Origin: Dechloromonas denitrificans
GTDB taxonomy: Bacteria > Pseudomonadota > Gammaproteobacteria > Burkholderiales > Rhodocyclaceae
Direction of reading: 5' to 3'
DNA: 64,000 nucleotides
Assembly (NCBI RefSeq): GCF_020510665.1
Contig: NZ_CP075187.1
Span: 2,797,001-2,861,000 of the forward strand
The notes beneath the pieces were generated by a model. That model had not been told where the DNA came from, made no database searches, and saw only the letters and a program-made list of their open reading frames with translations. The position numbers were made by a program, and so were the translations under genes. Below, in pieces: positions 46,104-54,600 of the stretch (within the stretch, counting starts at the first letter, position 1; each line of letters opens with the position of its first letter).

Positions 46104-46519
46104 CGCAGAAACTCCACGAGAACGCAGGACCAGACGACCAGGACATTAACCAGGGAGACGAGTACCGCCGCACTGCCGATATCCTTGGCGCGCTTGGCCA
46201 GGCGATGGTTCTCCAGACTGACGCGGTCGACCACGGCCTCGATGGCCGAATTGAGCAACTCGATGACCAGGACAAAAAGGACGCTCGCCAGCATCAAGCC
46301 ACGCCCCAGCCATGAAACAGGAAGCAGCAAGGCGAGCGGGATGAGCAATACCGCCAGGCGAACCTCCTGACGGAAGGCATCCTCGCAAAGATACGCGGCC
46401 TTGAGGCCGGCGATTGAATAATTAAAGGCATTCCACACCCGGCGCAAGCCAGTTTTGCCCTTGAATGGCGACTCATTGGCGGGATCGAGGCCAAGCTCGG
46501 AAGACGCAGGATCGTGCAT
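46100..46519 (-). CDS. dgkA: Diacylglycerol kinase
   Basis: Small integral membrane kinase that turns diacylglycerol into phosphatidic acid. The 139-residue protein has three membrane spans and the signature 'ELLNSAIEAVVDRVSLENH' with catalytic Glu, plus 'KRAKDIGSAAVLVSL'. The N-terminus is about 20 residues longer than in E. coli. The gene faces away from a Pho-box-bearing gap and is followed directly by a glycosyltransferase. Confidence 0.94.
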   Translation of the reverse strand: MHDPASSELGLDPANESPFKGKTGLRRVWNAFNYSIAGLKAAYLCEDAFRQEVRLAVLLIPLALLLPVSWLGRGLMLASVLFVLVIELLNSAIEAVVDRVSLENHRLAKRAKDIGSAAVLVSLVNVLVVWSCVLVEFLR

Positions 46520-46577
46520 GACACCTCCGGATAAAACATCAAGGTAATCAGCCGCTGCTAAGCTTTGATGACAAACG

Positions 46578-46595
46578 TTGTCATCAAACTGTCAC
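46578..46595 (+). promoter_or_regulatory. Pho box
   Basis: TTGTCAT-CAAA-CTGTCAC: two 7-bp half sites in direct repeat with an 11-bp period, close to the PhoB consensus CTGTCAT-N4-CTGTCAT. A -10-like TACCAT (near 46607-46612) lies about ten bases downstream. A second TTGTCAT in the opposite orientation (46574-46568) makes a 10-bp inverted repeat, so dgkA on the other side might also be affected. Confidence 0.65.
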
Positions 46596-46638
46596 AATGC
46601 CGCCCTACCATTGTTCTTTGCTCCATTCCCTGATCGTC

Positions 46639-47322
46639 ATGCTCAAAATCAGCCTGTTTATCGTCGCATTTGCCATCTTGCCCAGTGCCTGGGCGGCCCG
46701 ACCGATGGTTACCGACGATGCCCGCCTGACTGATGCCCAGGCCTGCCAGACGGAAAGCTGGATGCACCTCGGTCGCCAGCGCAATGAACTATGGTCGCTC
46801 CCGGCATGCAACCCGGGAGGCAATTTCGAACTGACCGTCGGCGGTGCATTGGCGCGCACAAGCGGCCAGATGGATAGCGGCGCACTGGTCGTCCAAGGCA
46901 AAACACTATTCAGGCCACTCACCACCAACAACTACGGCATGGGCCTCGCAGCGGGGTATACAACTGCGCCGGGCAACGGCCAGTCGGGCGCCACCTATTT
47001 CTATATACCGACCAGCCTCTCACTGGCCGACGACAGAATTTTTCTGCACACCAACCTCGGTGCCATCCGCTCACGCGAAGATCGAGAAACACGCCTCATC
47101 TGGGGAATCGGCAGCGAAATCCAGACGACCGAACGACTATATGCCATTGCGGAGAGTTACGGCCAGGACAAGGGCAGTGCCTTCGTCCAACTGGGCCTGC
47201 GTTACTGGATCGTCCCGAATCACATCCAGGTCGACACTACGTGGGGCAGCCAACTAGGTCACATCCGCGACGAACGCTGGCTATCGATCGGCCTGCGCCT
47301 GATTACGCCACCTTTTTTCTAA
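46639..47322 (+). CDS. Secreted protein of unknown function, predicted Pho-regulated
   Basis: No family recognised. From ATG 46639 the protein has 227 residues, starting with a clear signal peptide 'MLKISLFIVAFAILPSAWA'. The mature part is rich in alternating hydrophobic/polar stretches, such as 'NYGMGLAAGYTTAP' and 'ATYFYIPTSLSLADDRIFLH', and ends in '...LRLITPPFF', compatible with a small outer-membrane beta-barrel. An in-frame ATG at 46597 lies two bases after the Pho box and would be upstream of any PhoB-driven transcript start, so it is rejected. A good terminator follows. Confidence 0.7.
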   Translation: MLKISLFIVAFAILPSAWAARPMVTDDARLTDAQACQTESWMHLGRQRNELWSLPACNPGGNFELTVGGALARTSGQMDSGALVVQGKTLFRPLTTNNYGMGLAAGYTTAPGNGQSGATYFYIPTSLSLADDRIFLHTNLGAIRSREDRETRLIWGIGSEIQTTERLYAIAESYGQDKGSAFVQLGLRYWIVPNHIQVDTTWGSQLGHIRDERWLSIGLRLITPPFF

Positions 47323-47344
47323 GGGCGACCAAGGACAGGCAAGC

Positions 47345-47368
47345 GGCGCAGGTTACTGCGCCCTTTTT
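47345..47368 (+). terminator. Terminator after the secreted protein gene
   Basis: Perfect 7-bp stem GGCGCAG / CTGCGCC with loop GTTA, followed by CTTTTT. It ends at the stop of the convergent glycosyltransferase gene. Confidence 0.85.
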
Positions 47369-48549
47369 CATGCTGCCGCGGTCAACGGGTCTTCAAGGCC
47401 GATTTCCGCCCTGACCAACTGGCGATAAAGTGCCGCCAATCGTGCCGCCATCGCGCTGTCCGACCACTCTTCGGCATACATGGGCGCTTCCTGGCGCAGA
47501 TGCGACCAAGTCGATGGGCTATTCAGGTAGTGACCCAGAACCTCGCCAAAAGCCTTCGGCTCCGGCGGCGGCGACAGCGCGCCCCGCCCCGGCGCAAGAA
47601 TATCGATGGTTCCCATATCGGCCAGCGCAATGACCGGCACGCCCGCCGCCATCGCTTCGAGCAGAACCAGCCCTTGCGTTTCGGTTCGCGAAGCAAAAAC
47701 GAAGGCATCGGCGGCTGCGTAGCAATCCGGCAAGGCTTGCGCCCGGTCGAGATAACCGATGAAGCGAACCGAGTCGCGCAAACCAAGCGACTTGACCCTG
47801 GCTTTGAGATCCTCCATCGCCGGACCTTCGCCGGCAATGACCAGCAAGATGTCTGGCCGCAGGGCACGGGCATGAACCAGCGCATCGAGCAGAAAACCGA
47901 TATTTTTCTCATGCGCCACGCGCCCGACGAAAAGCGCCATCGGCCGGGTCGACAAGATCCCGTACTTGTAGCGGAAAGCTGCGCCATCCCCTTGGGCAAA
48001 CTGGCCGGTCGGAATACCGGTCGGCAGCACTTGCAAGGGCACGGTCACGCCGTATTCCTGCAAGCGCTGCTGCATCGCCGTCGATGGCACGACGACGCTG
48101 TCCAGCGCATTGCACTGGCGACGCGAGAAAGCTCGTGCCTGGCGGCGCAACCAGCCGGCCGGCAGGAAAGGCGCATAGTGCTGGAGATATTCCTCGAACA
48201 GCGTGTGATAGGTTGCCACGACCGGCAAACCAAGCTGGCGCGCGGCTTTCAGGCCGGCATAGTGGGCAACGAAGGGCGTCTGGATATGGATCAGGTCACA
48301 ATCCACCGCCGCTTCAAGTACGCTGCGATGCATCGCCCGCCAGCCGACCAGCCGATCCTCCCGGTCACCGGGAATCGAACGACCGGCGACGCGGATGATT
48401 CCTTCCTGTTCGGCCTCATCGCCATAGCGCGGCACGACCAGGCGAACATCGACACCCAGCCCGTGCAATGTACGGCGAAAGGTTTCGATCGAGGTCGATA
48501 CCCCGTTAACCCGCGGAAAATAGACATCGGACACCATCAGGACACGCAT
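47368..48549 (-). CDS. GT4-family glycosyltransferase, candidate lipid glycosyltransferase (Agt-like)
   Basis: A 393-residue GT-B enzyme: 'MVSDVYFPRVNGVSTSIETF' at the N-terminus, 'TYHTLFEEYLQHYAPFLP', 'ALFVGRVAHEKNIGFLLDAL' and 'FVFASRTETQGLVLLEAMAA' (EX7E). It follows the PlcP-like gene directly (stop and start abut), reproducing the plcP-agt pair that replaces phospholipids with glycolipids in phosphate-starved bacteria. In that role it would glycosylate diacylglycerol. The last codons form half of a GTCGACCGC-type motif (GCTGCCGCGGTCAAC). Confidence 0.8.
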   Translation of the reverse strand: MRVLMVSDVYFPRVNGVSTSIETFRRTLHGLGVDVRLVVPRYGDEAEQEGIIRVAGRSIPGDREDRLVGWRAMHRSVLEAAVDCDLIHIQTPFVAHYAGLKAARQLGLPVVATYHTLFEEYLQHYAPFLPAGWLRRQARAFSRRQCNALDSVVVPSTAMQQRLQEYGVTVPLQVLPTGIPTGQFAQGDGAAFRYKYGILSTRPMALFVGRVAHEKNIGFLLDALVHARALRPDILLVIAGEGPAMEDLKARVKSLGLRDSVRFIGYLDRAQALPDCYAAADAFVFASRTETQGLVLLEAMAAGVPVIALADMGTIDILAPGRGALSPPPEPKAFGEVLGHYLNSPSTWSHLRQEAPMYAEEWSDSAMAARLAALYRQLVRAEIGLEDPLTAAA

Positions 48550-49335
48550 TCAAACCTCCACCACATCTGCCGCCGGAGCAGCCAGGGCCGGGAGATGACT
48601 GCGCATGCCCCAGGCCACGAGTTCTAGGCGACCATCGAAATGCTCGACGATAGCCGTACAAGAATCGACCCAGTCGCCGCAATTGACGTAACTCAGGCCG
48701 CCAATGTCGCGGATCGTCGCCCAGTGGATATGGCCGCAGATCACGCCATCCAGCCCGCGCTCGCGGGCATGGTGGATAGCCGACTCTTCAAAATCGAAAA
48801 TAAAATTGAGCGCCGTCTTGACCTTGCGCTTGGCGTAGCCGGCCAGCGACCAGTAACCGGCCAGCCCAAGCTTGCGGCGCCCCCAGGACAGCCAGTGATT
48901 GAGCCGGACGAGCAGGTCGTAGGCCTTGTCGCCAAGCACCGCGACCCAGCGATGATGCCGCGTCACCTGGTCGAAGATGTCGCCGTGAATCAGCAGGAAG
49001 CGGCGACCGTCGGCCGTTTCATGGACCAGCTCACTGACCACCTCGATCTCGCCGAAAACGATGCCGCAGTAATCGCGCAGGGCTTCGTCGTGATTGCCGG
49101 GAATGAAGACGACGCGCTCGCCATGACGCGCCCGGCGGAGCAGTTTCTGGACCACGGTATTTTGCGGCTGCGTCCAGTGGATACTGCGGCTCATCGCCCA
49201 GAAATCGATGATGTCACCGATCAGGAAGGTCTGTTCGGCCGAATACTCGCGCAGGAAATCGAGCAGTTGATCCGCCTGGCACGCCCGCGTGCCGAGATGG
49301 ATGTCAGACAGGAAGATGGATCTAACCTTGGGCAT
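48550..49335 (-). CDS. PlcP-like metallophosphoesterase (LpxH/COG2908-like)
   Basis: Calcineurin-fold phosphoesterase, 261 residues. Metal motifs: 'SDIHLG' (Asp11, His13), 'IGDIIDFW' (Asp41), 'PGNHDE' (Asn81-Asp83), 'LIHGD' and 'CGHIHWA'. The sequence 'TRACQADQLLDFLREY' and 'GDIIDFWAMSRSIHW' is typical of the COG2908 group that includes PlcP, the phospholipase C-type enzyme that removes phospholipid head groups under phosphate limitation. True LpxH is a relative, so an LpxH-like role is the alternative. A Pho box 34 bases upstream and the adjoining glycosyltransferase favour PlcP. Confidence 0.8.
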   Translation of the reverse strand: MPKVRSIFLSDIHLGTRACQADQLLDFLREYSAEQTFLIGDIIDFWAMSRSIHWTQPQNTVVQKLLRRARHGERVVFIPGNHDEALRDYCGIVFGEIEVVSELVHETADGRRFLLIHGDIFDQVTRHHRWVAVLGDKAYDLLVRLNHWLSWGRRKLGLAGYWSLAGYAKRKVKTALNFIFDFEESAIHHARERGLDGVICGHIHWATIRDIGGLSYVNCGDWVDSCTAIVEHFDGRLELVAWGMRSHLPALAAPAADVVEV

Positions 49336-49357
49336 GTGGCGACGATAGCGAGGCGAG

Positions 49358-49397
49358 ATGAAGCGCCAGTGACAACATCGTTTCAGCCAGATGACAG
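49358..49397 (-). promoter_or_regulatory. Pho box array upstream of the PlcP-like gene
   Basis: Minus strand half sites at strict 11-bp steps: CTGTCAT (49397-49391), CTGAAAC (49386-49380), TTGTCAC (49375-49369) and a weak GCTTCAT (49364-49358). The first and third match PhoB half sites well. The array ends 23-34 bases before the ATG, implying a very short 5' leader; no Shine-Dalgarno sequence is visible. Confidence 0.65.
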
Positions 49398-49462
49398 GAA
49401 TCGTTGACGCTGCCGCGGTCGACGCTTAGATTCACCCGTTTTTACCGTTCCGGAGCAAACCA

Positions 49463-50662
49463 ATGAAAATCGGCACCCCGCTTTCCCCCAGCGCCCTGCG
49501 CGTCATGCTGCTCGGCTCGGGCGAGCTCGGTAAGGAAGTGATCATTGCGCTGCAGCGACTGGGCGTTGAAGTCATCGCCGTCGACCGTTACGAAAATGCC
49601 CCCGGCCACCAGGTTGCGCATCGCGCCCATGTCATTTCGATGACCGATAGTGCCGCGCTGCGCCGCCTGGTCGAACAGGAAAAGCCGCACCTCATCGTGC
49701 CGGAAATCGAAGCCATCGCCACCGACATGCTGGTTCAAATTGAAAGCGAAGGCCTGGCTGAAATCATCCCGACTGCCCGCGCCGCCAAGCTGACGATGAA
49801 CCGCGAAGGCATCCGCCGGCTGGCTGCCGAAGAACTCGGCCTGGCCACCTCGCCTTACCAGTTCGCCGATTCGCTGGCCGAGTTGCAGGCGGCGATCGAT
49901 GGCGGCATCGGCTACCCGTGCATCGTCAAGCCGGTGATGTCCTCGTCCGGCAAGGGCCAGTCGCTGCTGCGCGGCCCGGCCGATGTGCAGACCGCCTGGG
50001 ACTACGCGGCGAGCGGCGGGCGGGTCAATTCCGGCCGGGTCATCGTCGAAGGCTTTATCGACTTCGACTACGAAATCACCTTGCTTACCGTGCGAGCCTG
50101 CGACACAGCAGGCCAGGTACAGACATACTTTTGCGAGCCGATCGGCCATATCCAGGTAGCCGGCGATTACGTCGAATCGTGGCAACCGCAGCCAATGACA
50201 CCCGCCGCCTTGCAGCGCGCCCAGGCAATTGCCGCCGCCGTCACCGGCAATCTCGGCGGGCGCGGCCTGTTCGGCGTCGAACTTTTCGTCAAGGGCGACA
50301 TGGTGTGGTTCTCGGAAGTCAGCCCACGGCCGCACGACACCGGGCTGGTGACGCTCTGCTCGCAGCGCTTCTCGGAATTCGAACTGCACGCCCGCGCCAT
50401 CCTCGGCCTGCCGGTCGATACCGCACTGTCAGAAGCCGGCGCCTCGGCCGTGATCTACGGCGGCATGGAAGCAACGGGCATCGCCTTTGAGGGGCTGGCC
50501 GAGGCGCTCAGCGTACCGCGCAGCGATCTGCGTCTGTTCGGCAAACCCGAAGCCTTCAAGAAGCGCCGGATGGGCGTCGCCGTGGCGAACGGACAAGATA
50601 CCGATGAAGCCCGTCAGCGCGCCAAACTGGCGGCCAGCAAGGTCAAGCCGATTACGGCCTGA
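49463..50662 (+). CDS. purT: Formate-dependent GAR transformylase
   Basis: ATP-grasp enzyme of purine synthesis that uses formate rather than formyl-THF. The 399-residue protein has '[20 protein letters not shown]', '[17 protein letters not shown]' (P-loop region) and '[14 protein letters not shown]', all PurT landmarks. The upstream gap with the PlcP-like gene holds a lone GCCGCGGTCGAC motif at about 49412-49423. It is divergent from plcP and convergent with the HD-type gene. Confidence 0.97.
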   Translation: MKIGTPLSPSALRVMLLGSGELGKEVIIALQRLGVEVIAVDRYENAPGHQVAHRAHVISMTDSAALRRLVEQEKPHLIVPEIEAIATDMLVQIESEGLAEIIPTARAAKLTMNREGIRRLAAEELGLATSPYQFADSLAELQAAIDGGIGYPCIVKPVMSSSGKGQSLLRGPADVQTAWDYAASGGRVNSGRVIVEGFIDFDYEITLLTVRACDTAGQVQTYFCEPIGHIQVAGDYVESWQPQPMTPAALQRAQAIAAAVTGNLGGRGLFGVELFVKGDMVWFSEVSPRPHDTGLVTLCSQRFSEFELHARAILGLPVDTALSEAGASAVIYGGMEATGIAFEGLAEALSVPRSDLRLFGKPEAFKKRRMGVAVANGQDTDEARQRAKLAASKVKPITA

Positions 50663-50669
50663 TTTCGGC

Positions 50670-50696
50670 GTTAACCGCGGCAGTGCTGCGGTCAAC
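50670..50696. repeat. GTYRACCGC-type hairpin between purT and the HD gene
   Basis: Arms GTTAACCGCGGC and GCTGCGGTCAAC around AGT pair at 10 of 12 positions (the others are wobble-compatible on one strand). Located between two convergent stops; could end transcription from either side, though no T-run is present. Confidence 0.65.
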
Positions 50697-50701
50697 CTGC
50701 C

Positions 50702-51589
50702 CTAGATGAACTTTTGCCACAAGCCGGCTTCGGGTGGCTGACCGAAGATCAAACCGGAGCGGGCGGCCAGTTCCGGCGTCGAAATCTCCTTGCGAACCTG
50801 CAGCAACAAGGGCAGATCGCGCTGAAAGGCGCGAATGATCTCCGGATCGAAACGACTCCCGCTACCGGAAACAACCATTTCGGCAGCCTTCTGGGGCAAG
50901 TACGCCGGTCGATAAGGACGCTCGGAACACAAGGCATCAAAGGCATCGATCACCGCCACGATCCGGCCACCCAAGGGAATATCCTCACCGCCCAGGCGTA
51001 GCGGATAGCCGGAACCATCAAAGTTTTCATGGTGCGACAGGGCGATTTCACCGGCCAGGCGCAGCTCGACAAACCTCGCTCCGTCAAGCAACTGGCTGCC
51101 CACCTGGCAATGCGCCTGCATCAAGCCCCGGTCGGCATCGTTCAACTCGGGGACTTGCCGCAAATGATCCGGCCAGCTGATTTCGCCGATGTCGAGCAAG
51201 GGAGCGGCGAGTTGCATGGCATCGCAGTACTCCAGTTCGTAACCCATCGACACGGTGAGCAAGGCCGACAGCACACCCATGCGGGCAATTTTGGCGGCAC
51301 CGTCGCCGGCCCGGTATTCAGCCATCAGCGCCAGACGGTAAAGCGCATCGGCATGCACCTGCCCAACCTCGCGTCGGCTGCCTTCCCGCTGGTATTTGAG
51401 CAGGGCGATGTCCGCCACCATCCGGTGCATCTGGCTGTAGGCGCTGAGTTTTTCATTTTCGAGACGGTTCAGCGTTTCCAGCATGCCGGGGCGAGACTGC
51501 ACCGGTGGAATATGAAGCAAGGAACTGTCATCAATGACGAATTCCGCATCAAACGGCAAGGCCACATTGTTCTGTTTAACGGCAGTCAT
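50702..51589 (-). CDS. HD-GYP-like protein with degenerate catalytic site
   Basis: A 295-residue cytoplasmic protein. The second half aligns with HD-GYP c-di-GMP phosphodiesterases: 'LLDIGEISWPD' (where the family has LHDIGKIGIPD), 'MQAHCQVGSQLL', 'SHHENFDGSGYP' (186-196, the GYP signature) and 'IVAVIDAFDALCSERPYRPA'. The His of the HD pair is Leu132 and the first metal-binding His is also missing, while the later ligands remain. It may be inactive or bind c-di-GMP only. Last gene of a five-gene signalling operon; starts 12 bases after the kinase stop. Confidence 0.8.
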   Translation of the reverse strand: MTAVKQNNVALPFDAEFVIDDSSLLHIPPVQSRPGMLETLNRLENEKLSAYSQMHRMVADIALLKYQREGSRREVGQVHADALYRLALMAEYRAGDGAAKIARMGVLSALLTVSMGYELEYCDAMQLAAPLLDIGEISWPDHLRQVPELNDADRGLMQAHCQVGSQLLDGARFVELRLAGEIALSHHENFDGSGYPLRLGGEDIPLGGRIVAVIDAFDALCSERPYRPAYLPQKAAEMVVSGSGSRFDPEIIRAFQRDLPLLLQVRKEISTPELAARSGLIFGQPPEAGLWQKFI

Positions 51590-51601
51590 CGAAAAGCTCC
51601 T

Positions 51602-54600
51602 TTATTGTGCGGGTTCAACCGGTGCGTCGTCCTGCCAGAGAGTCAGTTCGCCGTAAGCCTTGGGTTGCTTGGTTGAAACCTCCTGAACCGGGGCAACCGC
51701 GCTGTCGAGCGGCAACCACAGGGCAATCGTCGTACCCTGCCCGAACTGGCTGTCTACGCTGACCGAACCATGCAGGGCATCCATGATTTCCTTGACCAGC
51801 GACATCCCCAGGCCGGTGCCGGGAATATTGCCCGACGGATCGGCCCGGAAAAACCGTTCGAACAGGCGGTCGGACTGTTCCGGCGTCATGCCCATCCCAT
51901 GGTCGCGCACCACCACACCGATCTGCTCGCCCCCACCCTGAGTGCGCCGGCTGACCGAAATTTCGATCGGCCCGCCATTCGGCGAATATTTGTATGCATT
52001 CGACAGGATGTTGATAATCGCCTGTTGCAGTTTGGCCGGATCGATCGGCACGACAGGCTGCAAAGCCGGTTCGACAAACTGCATGCGACCGCGGTCGCCA
52101 TCCACATTCAGCGCCGCAATCGCATCATTGATCACCGGCACCAGCGGGTACGGCGTAATCTTGAAATCCTTGCCGGCCCTGGCCTCGATGCGCGCCAGAT
52201 CGAGCAGTTCATTGATCAGGTCAGTCAGTCGCTTGGCCTGGCGATTGATGGTCCCCAGCATGTCGCGCGTCCGCTCCGGCCCGAAATCGCGCAACATGAG
52301 CAGTTCGGCGAATCCCATGATGCTGGCCATCGGTGTGCGCAACTCATGGGCGGCGGTCGACAAGAACTCGCTCTTCATGCGGTCGACTTCGGTTTCACGC
52401 GTCACATCGCGCAGATAGACGACAACCGAACTTCCTTCGCTCGGGCTATGCCAGCTGACCTGCAAGACACGCTGCCGGGGCTGCTGGATATGGATCAGAT
52501 GCCGCTCCTCACCCGTCTCATGGTGGAGATTAAGCAGATCGGGAAAGCCCTGGGCAGGATCGACGCGCGACCGTAACAACGCGATGAAGTCGCGCGAAGA
52601 CAAGCCGGAAGCTTCACCCGCCTTGATGCCAGTGAGTTGTTCGAAGGCACGATTGATGAATGAAACGACACCGTCGTTGTTGAAATAGGCGATGCCATCC
52701 GGCGTCAGCGTCAGGATGACATCGAGCTGCCCCATCAAGGCGATGATCCGATCGGATGCCTCGACCCGCTGTGTCACATCGACAATACTGCCGACCATGC
52801 GCAAGGGCTGCCCACCCGCGCCACGTTCGACCACGCGGCCATGGCTGGTCACCCAAATGCGCCGACCGTCACCCCGGATCATTTCATGCTCCAGCTCGTA
52901 ATCCTCGGCCTCGCCGTCAATGTGGCGCCGGATCGCGGCAAACAGGCGATCGTGCCACTCATCCGGCAAATGGTCGGTAAACGAACTCAAGGGGTGCGCC
53001 CCGACATAATCGGCAGGATCCAGCCCGAGCACTGCAGCCCAGCTGGGGCTGGTGATCAGGCTGTCGTTGACCATGTTCCAGTCCCAGATGCCTTCATGCA
53101 GCGCATCGATGGTCAGGGCCAGGCGGTTTTCACTTTCGACCAGCGCCTGCGTGCCCTCGATACTGGCTGAAATATCGTTCTGAATCCCGATGTAGTGCGT
53201 GATCCGCCCACTGTCGTCGAGCAGCGGAGAAAGCTGCAGCTCATTCCAGAACATCTGGCCATTTTTCCGATAATTGCGCAGAACGACCTTGCAACTCTCG
53301 CCGTTGCGGATGGCCTGGCGCATCTGTCCCAAGGCAAAGCCCTGATCCTCATGGCGTCCTCCCTGCAACATGCCGCAATTCTTGCCAATCACCTCGGCGG
53401 CGCTGTAGCCGGTAATCCGCTCGAAAGCATCATTGACATAAAGGATGGGCTGATGCGCGTACAACATATCGACGATGACTACCCCGCAGGAGCTAGACGC
53501 CAGCGCCCGCTCGCGCAAACGCAACGATGCCTCCGCCTCGACGGTCGAGGTCACGTCCTGAATCACACCGGCGACACCGCTCGGCGAACCATTGGCATCC
53601 ATGACCTGATGGAAACGATCAAGTACCCAGCGTTCGGCACCATCGGGACGAACGATGCGATAACGCAGTTCGGTTTCGCCTTCGGCCGACAGATTGTGTC
53701 TGGCCTCAAGCAGCCGTTCGACATCCGCCAGGCTGACCTGCTGCTCGAAAAACCCCGGATTTTCAAGAAAAGCCGAAGGCGGATGGCCGAATATCTTGGT
53801 CGAAGCCGGACTGATATAGCTGACCAGCGAAAAATCGATCGGCATCGAATAGATCACGTCATCGATGTTGGCCAGCACACTGGCCAGCCGTGCCTGCGTG
53901 CTGGCCAGCTCCTCGGTGCGCAACAGGACCGTGGCCTCCTGATTCTCGTAAATCTGGCGCAATGAAAAGACCATCTCGTTGAATGCCGTTCCCATCCAGC
54001 CGATTTCATCACGCCGCGTCACCGGCAGCTGGCTCAAGCCGGATGGGCCGGCCCCGGCAATTTCCATGGCGTGATGACTCATCTCGCTGAGCGGACGCAC
54101 CACGCTTTCGGATATCTGGCGGCTCAGGTAAAGCGCAATCAGCAAGGTCACCAGCGCCACCACCGCCGCAACCATTTTCATTTTGAGCAAGGGGGCGTAG
54201 GCCACGTTTTTCGGCAATCTGACGGTCAACTTCAGCGGAAAGCCTTTTTCCGCAAGAACCCCATGCAAAATCTGTTCAACCATCAGCCAGTCGCCATCGC
54301 CGGCCGGTGCATTCGAAAATATCTGGCGACCGCCGGCATCCTGCAAAACAACAACCAGCGGCAAGCTTTCCGGGTTGTGCATGGTATTGATCACCCGTCC
54401 GGCAAGCTGTGACAGATCGACCTCCATGGCCAACGCCCCCTCGGTAAATCCGGTCGCCTGATAACGCACCGGATAAGCACCGTGCAGGACAACCCGATTC
54501 CCCTCGGACATCAGCTCGAACACCGCTTTTTCATGGCTCATTACGCTCTGCAACGCATTCTTTGCCACCGGCGGGCGCTGTTCGGCAGAGGCAACCACCT

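Noticed and set aside
48550..49335. Assignment as lpxH
   Set aside because: LpxH shares the fold, but the CQADQLLDFLREY-type sequence, Pho boxes and adjoining glycosyltransferase fit the PlcP group better; left without a gene symbol because the call is not certain.
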